Source of the DNA: Pochonia chlamydosporia 170
Lineage: Eukaryota; Ascomycota; Sordariomycetes; Hypocreales; Clavicipitaceae
Reading direction: 5' to 3'
DNA: 64,000 nt
NCBI RefSeq assembly: GCF_001653235.2
Contig: NC_035793.1
Location: forward strand, 3,472,001 to 3,536,000
Shown here: positions 53,864-64,000 of the stretch, in pieces
Layout: each line of letters starts with the position of its first letter
Position numbering within the stretch: the first letter of the stretch is position 1
Notes under the pieces: generated by a model
The model's input: the letters and a program-made list of their open reading frames with translations, nothing else
What the model was told of the DNA's origin: nothing
The model's database searches: none
Program-made: the position numbers and the translations under genes

Positions 53864-55420
53864 CTATAATAGACTATCGGGCTCGAGAACCCGCAACGCA
53901 CCACCGACAAGATGCATACTCCCCGTTACTAAAACCTTGCCCTGCTTTTTATCCTTATTCTGTATAAGCGTCCTTGCATGTTCAATCGTATCCTCAATGT
54001 TGTCAAACACCGCGGTCGTACAGCCTGGCACAACCTCAGTCATCTTCCTCGCAGCTCCTTCCTGAACAGTAACATCGCCATCTCCCACTCCCTTCATCTC
54101 ATTCCTCGTAAACAGAGCTGACACAAAAACATACCGTCCCATTACCCTCTCGGCCGCTTCCAGAAACCCAGCCAGCAACTCACCCGCATTCCGCTCCTGC
54201 TGATTAAACACCAAGACCACCTCTTCGCCCTCGTCCACATTCTGACCCAACCACCTCGCCACCTCGACCAAACTCTCCTTCGTATGTGCCCCGTCAAGTA
54301 GCCACGTTCCGTCTCCATCACGAACTACCTCGCATCTTCCTCTCAGGGTAGCTTCCCTCAGTCCCTTGACCATTTCGCTCGGTATAACTCCCAATCCCCC
54401 CGAGATACCCATATGCTCCTTCACAGCCATGACAGCCAAAGCCTGATTCAGCTTCTGAAATCCGCCCTTCAGATTACCCTCCACGCCGCCCCATGCTTCA
54501 ATCTCGCCGCTATCAACCTCCACCAGCGTGGCATTCTTCTCAGCGGCTCTCTCCCTCAACACCCTCATCACACTCGCCTCAGCTTTGACCGTAAACCCCT
54601 TCACCCCATCCTTCAATATCCCTGCCTTATGCCACGTAATTTCCTCCACCGTCTCTCCCAGCATAGCAACATGGTCAATACCCAATTGCGAAATCACAGC
54701 CGCAGAAACAGCCCTCGCCGGCAAAATATTCGTCGCATCATACTCGCCCCCAATTCCACACTCCATAACCACATTCGTCACCCCCTCCGTTAAAAAGATG
54801 TGCCACGCCATAATCGTCAGAAATCTAAAAAAGAAGGGCTTCGTAGTCGGTCCCTCCGCAACATCAACATCCACGCCTTCCCTCCTCGCAGACTCTGTAA
54901 ACCGATCCCAGAGCTCGAAAAAAGCGCTGGCAAATTGTGCCTGGGACACGGGCTCGCCATTTATGGCTATTCTCTCCCGGGGACTAACGAGATGTGGACT
55001 CGTATACGTGCCTACGGTTCCGTACTGCCGGAGGAGGGAGGTCGCGAAGGCGCATACCGATCCCTTGCCTTTGGTGCCAGCAACGTGGATGTGGCGCATG
55101 CGGGTGAGGTCCTGTGTTGTGTAGCCCGCGCGTTCTAGCCATCTGGTGACTTCTGGGATGGCGAGAGCGTTGAGATCCCGGGCTGGGGGTTGGTTGTTTC
55201 CCTGTGTAGTGTCGAAGAGCTGTGTGATGGTGCGGTTTGACTGGAGGGATGTGAGCTTTTCAAGGGCGTCCTGGTAAGTACGAGACATGATAGACATGAG
55301 CCTGTGATCAGGAATTGGTGAATTAATTAGGGAGAGGGCCTGGAGTTGTGCTTTGGGGCGTTTTGGATGTAAATATATTGACCATGGGCATTGCTGACGG
55401 AACGCGCGAGTTGCGGCCAT
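53864..55420 (-). CDS. Folylpolyglutamate synthase-like paralogue
   Basis: Single exon, 518 residues, ATG at 55,420. Shares the whole FPGS layout with its neighbour: HVAGTKGKGSVCAF, TSPHLVSPRERIAIN, MECGIGGEYDATNIL, LGIDHVAMLGETV, ITWHKAGILK, LLDGAHTKES, VLVFNQQERN and LVTGSMHLVGGALR. The ATP- and folate-binding residues appear intact. It lacks introns, whereas the neighbour has three. The N-terminus (MAATRAFRQQCPWSIYLHPK) is Arg/Lys-rich and could be a mitochondrial presequence; Met42 and Met45 are possible cytosolic starts. 'HVAGTKGKGS' favours FPGS over dihydrofolate synthase (usually HIAGTNGKGS), but a related ligase activity cannot be excluded. Confidence 0.9.
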   Translation of the reverse strand: MAATRAFRQQCPWSIYLHPKRPKAQLQALSLINSPIPDHRLMSIMSRTYQDALEKLTSLQSNRTITQLFDTTQGNNQPPARDLNALAIPEVTRWLERAGYTTQDLTRMRHIHVAGTKGKGSVCAFATSLLRQYGTVGTYTSPHLVSPRERIAINGEPVSQAQFASAFFELWDRFTESARREGVDVDVAEGPTTKPFFFRFLTIMAWHIFLTEGVTNVVMECGIGGEYDATNILPARAVSAAVISQLGIDHVAMLGETVEEITWHKAGILKDGVKGFTVKAEASVMRVLRERAAEKNATLVEVDSGEIEAWGGVEGNLKGGFQKLNQALAVMAVKEHMGISGGLGVIPSEMVKGLREATLRGRCEVVRDGDGTWLLDGAHTKESLVEVARWLGQNVDEGEEVVLVFNQQERNAGELLAGFLEAAERVMGRYVFVSALFTRNEMKGVGDGDVTVQEGAARKMTEVVPGCTTAVFDNIEDTIEHARTLIQNKDKKQGKVLVTGSMHLVGGALRVLEPDSLL

Positions 55421-55857
55421 ATCGATGTTGACACGGGTTTGGCGCGGTTAGGAGATTCAGATTCAGCCAGACAGCTGTTGGAAAGAATCTCCAACTAAGG
55501 AATAACGGAAATATTGATCATTTGGGGATATTTCAACATGTCCATGTTGTGTCAATGGTGTAAATAAAAATGAATGGGAGGTTGTAAGAATGAAGATGTC
55601 AAGGGTCAAGGGTTCACCTTGTGGAGCCCTCATGTTGGGACGGAATCGAACGCCACAACCGCTACGAGGGCTTTGGTGTGACTGGCAGCACGTCACTTTC
55701 TGCGCATGCAAACATTGATGCTATTTTGAATTGACCTTTGTTAATACTTTAACCTATGAAATCGCCTCAATGTCTATTCATATCTAGTACACGAGTCTGT
55801 GACCCTATTTTTATGGCACACCCAACCACCAATATACAGGACAAAGAAGACTTGCAA
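55421..55857. other. Interval between FPGS-like gene and mic60
   Basis: About 440 nt holding the FPGS-like promoter and the mic60 3' UTR. No gene recognised. Confidence 0.5.
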
Positions 55858-58033
55858 TTAATCTACTCTCAAGCTCTGGAGTCTTGCTTCGGTAGCAATA
55901 ACCTGCAAATCATGTTAGCATACAAGGGAACAACCAGTTGAATTCAGTTCAGCGAGATATATACTTACGTCAAGAGCTTGCTGAACCTCCAACACCTTGC
56001 GCACTTCACCCAACCAGTCTTTGCTGAGCGTCTTAGCCCATCCTTGCAGACCGTTCATTTCTCGTGCCGCCGAATCCAAGTCTCCTTCCTCCAGGTAGGT
56101 CTGTGTACGCGTCAAAATGCTCTCAACATCGCTGCCTTCGGCAAGGCCCTCTTTCTTGAACATGACGTGGCTGAGGACCCAGCTGGAAGCGTGGCTGGCA
56201 ACGCCGGCGTCGTCAGGCAACAGAGAAGCCTTTCGGACTTCGCCTGCAACCCGTCGGAATCTGTCAATCAGCAGGGAAGGAGTGGAAATACCGCGCTGGT
56301 AAGCGAGAGGGTTGAGAGAAGCGATAGCTGCATCAACGACGGCATCATCGCTTGCAATCTCCTTCAGGGCAACCAGCTCTCGGATGAAGGGCTTGGGGTG
56401 GGTAGCGTTCTCAAGGCTGGCGCGGACGGCTTCAACAGCGACGTGGAGCTGCTGAGTTTTGAGATTGGTGTCAACAACGCCATTCCAGCCAACTGTGAGC
56501 TTCTCCAGGTCAGAAACGGCTGAAGTCAGCTCAGAGAGCTTGCCCAGGCGACCGTCTCTCTCCTTCTCAACGCGCTCCTTGACCTCCTGAACGAATTCCT
56601 TCTTGAGAGCCAAAGCCTGTTCTAGAAGCTTATTCTGGAGCTTCTCATCATTGAGCTTCTTCTCTCGCTCCATCAACAGCTGGACCCGCTCATCATAACT
56701 GTTGCGAACTGACTTCATTTCCTCTTCAAATTCACGGCGCCACTCTATTTCTTGTGACAGCATAGTGTTCTCAACGCGCTTGATGAGCTCGGTGGCGGCG
56801 GTGTCAAACTCGTCAATGGAGGACTTGACCTCGCCGGCCGCCTTCTTCTCGATAGTCTTCTTCATGTCTTGAAGACGACTGCCGATGCGTAGAATCTCAT
56901 TCTTAGCCTTGGCAATGGTGGTCGAGTAACGTCCATGAGCACCGTCGGCATTGACAACTAGGATAAGATCATTGAGCATGTGGACGAGATCTCGCACAAT
57001 GGGGTCCTTGGCCTCGGGAAGCTTCATCAGGTCAATTGGCTCCAAGGGTGGGAATCGAGACGGCTCATTGACCTCGGGTGCCTTGAATTCCTTGGATGAT
57101 GATTTGGACGAACCGGTGGCAGGCTGTTCGGCAACAATATTGGGAGTTGCTTTCTCAGCCGGCTTTGATGGAGCCGAAACAGGGTCTGTTGGCGTCTTAT
57201 CCGCAACGTCCTTCTTTTCCGCTTGTTTCGTCACAGGCTTGGTAGCCGAAGGAGAAGCACTGGAGTGACGACCAGAGGCATCAGAGCTCTCAGCTACTCT
57301 CCAAGAGGCACCGCTTTGCGCGGGGATCTTGACCTGCTTGCCGGTTTCGCGGGATCGGGTGTCATGGCTGATGGCGTTGGGGAACTTTTTCTTGAACTCA
57401 AGCTCCTCCAGATAGAGCACAGCCTGCTCACCAAACGGAATGTACTCGGTGAAGAAATCATGGAAGTTGTCGTTGATCCGGGAGTACCAGACGCCGCCAG
57501 CAAAACCAACAGCTCCGAGAACCATGAGAGTGAAAACGAAGCTCCTCAGTCTCTGGAAGAAGCCCTTCTTCTTCTTGGGTGAGGGCGGAGGAGGGGTCGT
57601 CTTTGCGGCAGCTTCAGCCGTCTCAGTAGGAGGGGGAGGCGGCGTCAACGGAATTTCCTCAGTTTTAGGGGTTTGCGCATCAACGATTTTGGGAGCTGGC
57701 GGAGGGAGGCTTCGTTCGGAGCTCAAGGTTTCCGACGTCGGCATCACGGGGGGTTTGGGCGCGTCGGTAGCTGGCTTCTTGTCGTCGGCATAGGATCTCT
57801 ACAAGACCAATTGACGTTAGTTATGGTTGCCCATCTACGTAGCAAGCTCAAAAGCTGGGCTGCGCATAAATGCATCAAGTCCTGCGAGTGACGCCAGGAA
57901 TCTCTTGAATCGTACGTACCGCTCCTAGTAAACCGGCTCGTCGCGACGCCGCAATGGGCCATTGGCGACCAGCAGAAGCCACAATGGGCTTGCCGCCAAA
58001 GGCCCTCGCTGACCGAAGCGATGATCGCAACAT
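55858..58033 (-). CDS. mic60: MICOS subunit Mic60 (mitofilin)
   Basis: Exons 58033-57920, 57798-55969 and 55902-55858; introns of 121 and 66 nt, GT-AG; 662 residues. Exon 1 is a mitochondrial presequence (MLRSSLRSARAFGGKPIVAS, Arg-rich, no acidic residue), running into SRRAGLLGARSYADDKK. A single membrane span (FVFTLMVLGAVGFAGGVWY, about 122-141) anchors the protein in the inner membrane. A Ser/Thr/Pro/Lys linker and a long coiled coil (about 320-460) follow. The C-terminal mitofilin domain contains HPKPFIRELVALKEIA, ISTPSLLIDRFRRVAGEVRKAS, DAGVASHASSWVLSHVMF and GDLDSAAREMNGLQGWAK, ending VIATEARLQSLRVD. The small last exon restores this conserved end. Mic60 shapes cristae junctions. Confidence 0.97.
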
Positions 58034-59578
58034 GAGGACGGATATGGGCCAGCAGGGCACGTGGTGGTGGTGATGATGGACAGGATTCTGGTCCAGTGTT
58101 GCGGGTTAGAACAAAAACGCTCAGGGCAAAAGTTCGGCTAAAGCGCAAGCTGCCGTGGCGCCGGGTCCTGGTTGAGTCCTGACGTGATGCCGAGCCACAT
58201 GCAGGCATGGACTGGAGCCAGACGGCAGGAACCGGGACCTGTGACGCAACCAATTGACACCGGCCTGCCTTTTGAACATCAATGGATGACGGGAGAGCAA
58301 ACGAACGCCACATTGTACGACACAGGAAAATTAACCAAGTTGAAGAGCGCATGGGAATTCAAAATTGTTACTAGAGTTCTTATGCAATTCGGTGGTGACC
58401 ACTTGTGTCGCTCCAAATTGAATTGTCCATTGGCGTAATTGTGCCCATAGGTATTCTGCTTCATGGCAAAACAACCCTCCGGACTCACAAATGCTTCGGC
58501 CGGAGAAAGTCAGACCCTACATCGTATACATGACTGAGATGGCCATTCATCGAGCACCAGTCTTGCCGTTGAAAGGCGGGAAAGAACCAGTTGACTTCTG
58601 GCAAGTAGGAAATAATAATGACGGGCATACTCCATACATACAAATCAACACAACGCCCGCCTTTGAAACAGACAAGTCACAACTCGATGACACCCACTTG
58701 GACTGTGACTGTACGACAAAGGTGTCAATCACGGTTCGAAATACTTTGGAGTTCTGAAACTTCTAATGACCAACATTGAAACCACTCAACAATGAGGTTC
58801 AACATTGGCACTTTGTGCGGACTGAAGAGGCCCAGCCAACGCCACTCTCGCTTCAGAATCGTTATTGAACATCAAGTGGCCAGCCAATACTCTTGCGTAT
58901 TATGTTACAAATCGATTGCTGTACCCAGCATGTAGAGCCACTTGTGTGAACTAATTAGAACACAACATTTGAACATTTCGTATCTTGTGAGACCGAGGCT
59001 AAGAGCATGATGTATTTGTAAGTGTGCACCTCGGGCATACTTCTCGGCCAGCTTTTCCACCTTGAAACTTTCTCTAGACTACCAAAGGAGCAAAAACCAG
59101 TACGAGACATCCAAAACTGATTCCCGGACATAGACTCATCTGCTATAGTGGTACTGACCACAAAGATGGACACCAATCTTGGGCTGAGGCATCAGAAGCG
59201 GAAGATTGGGCTCTACAACAATGATATCAACAATAGCCAAGGTGAGACCGCCGAGTCCAAGATGGCTATACCGGAGCCTCGCGAACCACCAGCAGTGATG
59301 AAGGCCACCAATTGGAGGTTAGATGATTTGGCAGACGAAATGGGAACCGCGGACGGTGGTGAACGTATCGACGTCATCATGAACCCACACCGGCATGAAA
59401 CGACTTAGGGACATTCATGCGCACGATAGAAATGGCCGAGTTTGTAAGTGGTGTCCGGACTCCAGGTGCCTCCGAGCAGGAAACGACCCTGCCCGTTCTT
59501 GGTTGAACACATATCATAGCTCACGTACCTTTGTTTCAGGGTCAGAGTCTATGCCTCGTTTTGTTTTGTTTTTGCTTT

Positions 59579-59903
59579 CTTTAAAAAAAAAAAAAAAAGA
59601 CATCCGCGGGTGGCAAAACGCGGCCCAAAACTAATCCAAATACGCAAAGACGGGAGCTAAATCGGAAACAGAAAGAAGCAAAAGGTTCGCAAAGCCTGGG
59701 TAAGCCTACTACATCCCACCTCAAACGAAAACCGAATGAGAATTTGCCCTGAGTTGTCCCAGAGAAGAAGCGGTGCACCTGCATCACCCACCCAGGTTGG
59801 CCTGGATTCGAACCAGGGATCTTGGAAAGACATCTACAAGTGATATCAGTCCACGCCTTGTCCAACAAGCTCCCACACCACTTCTTGGCAAATTTTGCTC
59901 ATA
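59579..59903 (-). mobile_element. tRNA-derived SINE-like element
   Basis: Read on the minus strand, the 5' part resembles a degenerate serine tRNA: AAGGCG then TGGACTGAT (about 59,846-59,866), and a perfect B box GGTTCGAATCC (59,804-59,814) inside a 5-bp T stem CCTGG/CCAGG. A GTTGGAC/GGCCAAC pairing could be an acceptor stem with one mismatch. About 200 nt of unrelated body follows, ending in a run of 16 T (59,583-59,598 as A on plus). A 9-bp direct repeat TTTTGCTTT at 59,570-59,578 and 59,904-59,912 may be the target-site duplication. The structure (tRNA head, body, simple tail, short TSD) fits a SINE; no copy count is available. Confidence 0.6.
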
Positions 59904-60391
59904 TTTTGCTTTAAAAGGGGTAGAAATTGGGATTGGAAGGAAGCTGGGGGAATCGAGAAGGCCGTAGAACGTCGCGTGTCGCTCCTGCATTTTGTGGTGT
60001 CAATTTCATGGCCTGGACATGGAAGGAAGGCGCGGTCAGCAGAGGAGGCAACTGGTGATGTCAGTCCGGTGAGACGCTCTCTCCCACGCGGTACGCCATG
60101 GTCGGTCCAGTCACAAACGACGACGACAGTCGCATCTCGAATTGTTCGTATCTTGCGAGACGGGCAGTTTCGTTAAGGGAAAATTCTGATTGGGAGGAGG
60201 GTGGAAAAGGGAGAGCATGCTTGAAGTAAGAATGCGGATGGTACGGTTTTTATGTGAGAGGTGAGGTGTGGTTGTGAACCCCTGTCTAAAGCCCCACAAC
60301 AGCACATTGAGGCTTGCTCACTAGTGGCATTGCATCGAACTTGAGTTGTGGCACAAAGCAATGGCTCGCTTGATCATAAACTTTGAAAGCC

Positions 60392-60555
60392 AAAAAAAAA
60401 AAGGAACCGCCGGCTCTCCCAATTCAGAGATGGCCAGGATTCGAATGGTAGACTGATCAGTTTAGAGTTCAGAAACAGAGAGAAAGGGGAAAAAAAAAAA
60501 AGCAGTGTATGAGACTTTGTGGCAAAGTATCAATGGACTGATATCACTTGTAGAT
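60392..60555. repeat. tRNA/SINE-related debris, inverted relative to the element at 59.6-59.9 kb
   Basis: 60,534-60,555 is an exact 22-bp inverted copy of 59,832-59,853, from the anticodon region of the SINE-like head. Upstream, a second B-box-like ATTCGAATCC lies on the minus strand (about 60,437-60,446), followed on that strand after about 35 nt by a run of 11 T (60,392-60,402). Another A-run (12) lies at 60,490-60,501. No intact tRNA fold. Probably fragments of one or two related insertions. Confidence 0.5.
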
Positions 60556-61240
60556 ACTTACCTATGGGCTATTGTCCAATATATACCTTAGTACCTAGGT
60601 GCATATCTCCTTCCACAACTTTGCCCCACTGAGCACCTTGACCTGCATACCAAAGTGATGAATCCATTCTACGCTCGCCCAATGGGGCACGATGTTTATG
60701 CAATAGATGCCATAAGAGATATTAATATGAATCTAAATTAATGTCCAGCTTCACGATAAATGTTTGGGGGTAGGTAGTTTCCTCATCAAGTGAACCCGGA
60801 CCCTCAATCCGATAGTGACCGAGACATGGATATCCCTGCAACGAGACTTGTTGATGGCCAGTGTCACACAGTCCGGTGCTGCAGGAACCACTGCAACAAA
60901 AGTTGGTTTATAAACTGTAAAATGAATTCAGAATGTTCAAATGTTGTAGCTAGGGTCAAAAGGAAAATGGGACTTTGAGTCGATTATCGATCCCGCATGA
61001 AGTATGGTGAGCCAAATACTTATGTCGCGGTTCCGATGAATCCAAGTCAACATGTGTCCTTGTTAGCGGAGGAGGTAGAATACTTGGATAAACAGAATGC
61101 CACGGTATGTGTGGCGAGCATGTTTCCAAATATATCTTGCCGTGTATTATCATCCACCATTTCATGTTGACGAGACTGAAGAAGTATTTGAATATCCTTT
61201 ATCCAGATGATTATGCAAATAGCCTGACTTTGCCATACAG

Positions 61241-63274
61241 TCACTCTGAATTCGTATTGTCAGCTTGGCCCCAAAAAAACTCTAAGCTCAGAAACGCGGA
61301 TTTCGAAAGAGAAATGAGGACGCGCGATGTGTCCCTCGAGCACCCGACTTTCAGTTCGTCGTGCGTTGGGATGTCTAGGACATTGATAGCTGCCGATGTT
61401 CTCGCATAACTTGCATCTTGCTGCTGGATAAACACCTGCCCAGCCTGCACCGTGCCAAACTCAAATAGAAACACGAAATTCCCATGGGTGAGTTCAATGG
61501 GCCGTTGGTTGGCTGCCACATGTTGACGGAATGGCAGGTCCTTGTCGGTGAGCTTCATTGGCATGAGGCGGACAGCAGAACGACTCAAGTCCTGAACTTG
61601 TTCACGGTGGCCGGCGCTCCCATATTTTATTTCCCTGCAATTGTCATCTGCTGGTCTGGGTTCTGCTATTGTCGTTGAGGGTGAGCTCTGTGGGTTGGAT
61701 ACCGCGACAGAAGATTGAGTAGAACGTGGCTGATCTTGGCAATGCTTCACTCTCCCCATGTCTGAACGCGAACTTCCACCCTCTAACATACCAATGGGTT
61801 TGACCACCTGCGGAACTGATGTTCCAGGTGGTTGATGCCTTATAGTGTCGGTATTTTCTGGGAGAGTTGTGCCGCAACTCAACGTTGACGATGTCATGGG
61901 TATTGTTAAAACCGTGCTTTCATTCGGTTCTGGGTATATGGTTTTCCTTCGCCTAGAAAACAGCATTCTAATACTCTGTTGAGCGAAGTTCTGTAGATAT
62001 TGGACGAAGCGCCGCTCAAAGATAGCCGCTTCTGGGGAATTCGGGAGTCGCCAGCCTGGATACAGTCGTCCATGGCATCTCGGTGTATGGAACTTCCCGT
62101 GCATTAGAATGAACGAATTGCACAAAAAACAAGCATCCTTGCTAGAGCAAATGACGCGAGGAAAAGGAGAGTAGTGCTCTCTTTCACAGTGAAATACGAG
62201 CTGCATCTCAGCGTGGATCTTGGCCTCTGAGAGTGTTTTCCGCGTCTGCTTCACGAATTGGTCACTAGCCTGTTGTTCGGTACATTTTAACAGCCGACAG
62301 AATTGACCGAAATCCTTTTGCTTTCCTGTAAAAGTGCCTATATTCTTTAAATATGAGTCAAGCGCCAAGGCTTTCTCAACGCTTTGAGTTCGAAAGGCTT
62401 CTTCAGGGAGTGAGACCGCAACTGCCTTCATTGATTGAGCCAAAGGGAATTTTTTCGCTGTACGGCACAGAAACCTGGCAGATGAACGGTATCTTGCTAC
62501 CTTTCTGATCATGTTCAACATGCTCTTCCTTGAACTTGGGTCCATTTCTCGATTAGATATGGATGCTAGTGATTCTGAGACACCGGCCATTTGAGACAAG
62601 TCGTAGACACCCTGAACTACATTGTTTAGTCGTCCTAGTGTCTGATGTTTTGTCCAGGTGTCGAGCAGTCTGACCAGGCCTTTTATCTTTTCGACTAACT
62701 GCCACGGGCCTGTGGATAGTGACTGCGAAGCAGTGAGGAGGAGGCATTTCAGGCTCTGGTTTTGCGCCTTCCTTCCAGAGAGTCTCAACCGACAGAGAAT
62801 GCGCTTCGAACACATGGACACTATGGCAGCAAAAACGCCATCCTCGGCTGCTAAGTGGTGATACTCTTAGTCCATCGGAAGGCACAACTTTGCCGATTAG
62901 AAGTACTTACCAGGTGATGCCGAGGGTAGCAAGGAGAAGATTCTCCCGTAGCCCCGTGTCAGCTCCTGTAGAATCGTACGGCTATCGCCCGATTTAGCCT
63001 CATTAACCGCGATTAGTACTTTTAAAGACCTATTCGCAGAGTCTTCCTGGACGCAAACCGCAGGTATGTTATTAGGATCATCATTGATACTCGAAAGAAA
63101 CGCAAGTGTGCTCGTCAAGGAGCGTTCTTTTTCGAAAGGCAGTGTCCAACGTTCGGATTTACATTCATGTGCTGGGGAGTCATTAGCGTTTGTGGACGGC
63201 TGGGCAGGAACCGAATGTATCAGGTGCAGGAACGCAATGCTCTCGGCACAGGCAATCCTTGTAGCGGATGCCAT
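61241..63274 (-). CDS. OTT_1508-like deaminase-fold protein
   Basis: Exons 63274-62911 and 62850-61241, one 60-nt GT-AG intron, 657 residues. The N-terminal half is helical and unremarkable (TRIACAESIAFLHLIHSVP, ILQELTRGYGRIFSLL, LVRLLDTWTKHQTLGRL). At about 333-385 lies the deaminase-like core: KIHAEMQLVFHCERE (His-Ala-Glu), then RVICSSKDACFLCNSFI (CxxC) and HGKFHTPRCHGRLYPGWRLP. His, Glu, Cys and Cys match the zinc site and catalytic Glu of the cytidine-deaminase fold, and the 'SSK.AC.LC..F' wording is that of the fungal OTT_1508-like family. The C-terminal 270 residues are Ser/Thr/Pro-rich. The substrate is unknown; the family is common and variable in filamentous fungi. Confidence 0.85.
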
Positions 63275-64000
63275 AGCCTTTTGACAGGATGTTTGTGAAG
63301 GTGAGAATTAATCGCGGTGTCTTCAATGACATCTGGTTACTGGGCGTGCATCTGAGGGGATTTACAACATGACAGGCAAAGAAACAAGGCTCGGGTCGCA
63401 CAGCATTCAATGTTGCCTTCTAAAGTTGTTATCCCCCCCTCATTTGGTAGAAACCCATCCACAGGAGATGGCTGGGCGCATGCCTACGGGGAGTGAGTTT
63501 TGATTTGCTAGTAGTACTATTTGATATCTCCTTGCTGCTCGTGAGTTGCACAAGCTCCTGTATATGTTACACCAGATCTTTGTGGGATGTTGTTGGCTTA
63601 ACTCATAGACAAACAGATAGTAGCCCATCGGCATAAATACACTAGGATGTCACTGAGATCAACTACCCAGGGAAGTTCAGTTTAGCAAATGCTGGGCCGT
63701 TTCTAAATCTACTCATGCAGAATGCCCTATGAATTAATCGCGTATGATATGGTAATATGCCAAGTCAAGGGCAGCAAAAGAAAATACACAACGTCAAGAG
63801 CTCAAAATGACCAGGAACAGCACAGGTACAACGTCGGATATGTGCGTGTTTGTGTGTGTATTGTATATTATTAGGAGGATGAGGAGGCGGCAAAAAGTAC
63901 AACCAAAACGTGAAAGTGTCTCCGAAAACAACCCTCCAAAAACCCAAGACTCCAAGAGAGAGAAACATACAACGTTCTGAAGCTTGCCAGCCGCAAGACC
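63275..64000. other. Right-end interval without a recognised gene
   Basis: About 725 nt. It presumably contains the promoter of the deaminase-like gene. A purine-rich, GTGTGTGT-containing patch lies near 63,845-63,900. No gene can be supported up to the window edge. Confidence 0.5.

Larger units (their letters stand above)
58034..61240. other. 3.2-kb intergenic block
   Basis: Upstream of mic60 and downstream of the OTT_1508-like gene. Apart from the SINE-like element and tRNA-like debris listed separately, it holds only short random frames, several A-runs and AT-rich patches (about 60,560-60,760). No protein gene recognised. Confidence 0.55.

Noticed and set aside
59785..59890. Functional tRNA gene on the minus strand
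   Set aside because: Only the T arm is sound; the anticodon stem is weak, the acceptor has a mismatch and the variable region does not fold, so a tRNA-derived repeat is more likely.
1..64000. CRISPR arrays, prophage, LTR retrotransposons or biosynthetic gene clusters
   Set aside because: No regularly spaced repeats, integrase, reverse transcriptase, transposase, PKS, NRPS or terpene synthase sequence was found.

Overview
The window is chromosomal DNA from a filamentous ascomycete, most probably a sordariomycete of the order Hypocreales. The basis is gene content and structure: short GT-AG introns of about 50-170 nt with CTGAC/CTAAC-type branch sites, single-copy eukaryotic genes on both strands, and proteins of Pezizomycotina type (a filamentous-type Atg14, a long Scm3 with AT-hooks, Spc7-type KNL1, a DUF7025-like AAA protein, an OTT_1508-like deaminase). 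The genus cannot be fixed without a search. The work was done by eye, so exon borders are models: each junction was checked for reading frame and splice consensus.

Layout. 1-3.7 kb: N-terminal three quarters of an ABC-C (MRP-type) transporter, minus strand, cut by the left edge. 3.7-9.9 kb: a gene-free 6.2-kb stretch holding four perfect copies of a 9-bp motif. 9.9-16.5 kb: CAF-1 subunit p60 (Cac2), a stand-alone LigD-type 3'-phosphoesterase, and peroxin Pex13. 16.9-22 kb: an AAA ATPase with a DUF7025-like N-terminal region, and Atg6/Vps30. 22.6-34 kb: the CENP-A chaperone Scm3, CK2 catalytic subunit, two small unrecognised genes and Atg14. 34.1-38.5 kb: a large unrecognised gene with membrane segments and a long acidic tail, interrupted by an in-frame TAG. 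39.3-47 kb: kinetochore scaffold Spc7/KNL1, ribosomal protein uS17 (S11), a twin-CX9C protein and tRNA-Val(AAC). 47.9-51.3 kb: a URI1/Bud27-like prefoldin and a double GFA-domain protein. 52-58 kb: two tail-to-tail folylpolyglutamate synthase paralogues and MICOS subunit Mic60. 58-61.2 kb: an intergenic block with a tRNA-derived SINE-like element and related debris. 61.2-63.3 kb: an OTT_1508-like deaminase-fold protein.

Most genes are housekeeping. Two functional sets are interleaved: the PI3-kinase complex I subunits Atg6 and Atg14 lie about 11 kb apart, and the centromere/kinetochore proteins Scm3 and Spc7 flank Atg14, with the histone chaperone Cac2 nearby. The least ordinary items are the large unrecognised membrane/acidic gene with its internal stop codon, the SINE-like element, the paired FPGS paralogues, the split start codon of uS17, and the shared Spc7/uS17 promoter with an inverted repeat around an E-box. 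There is no CRISPR array, prophage, secondary-metabolite cluster or autonomous transposon.
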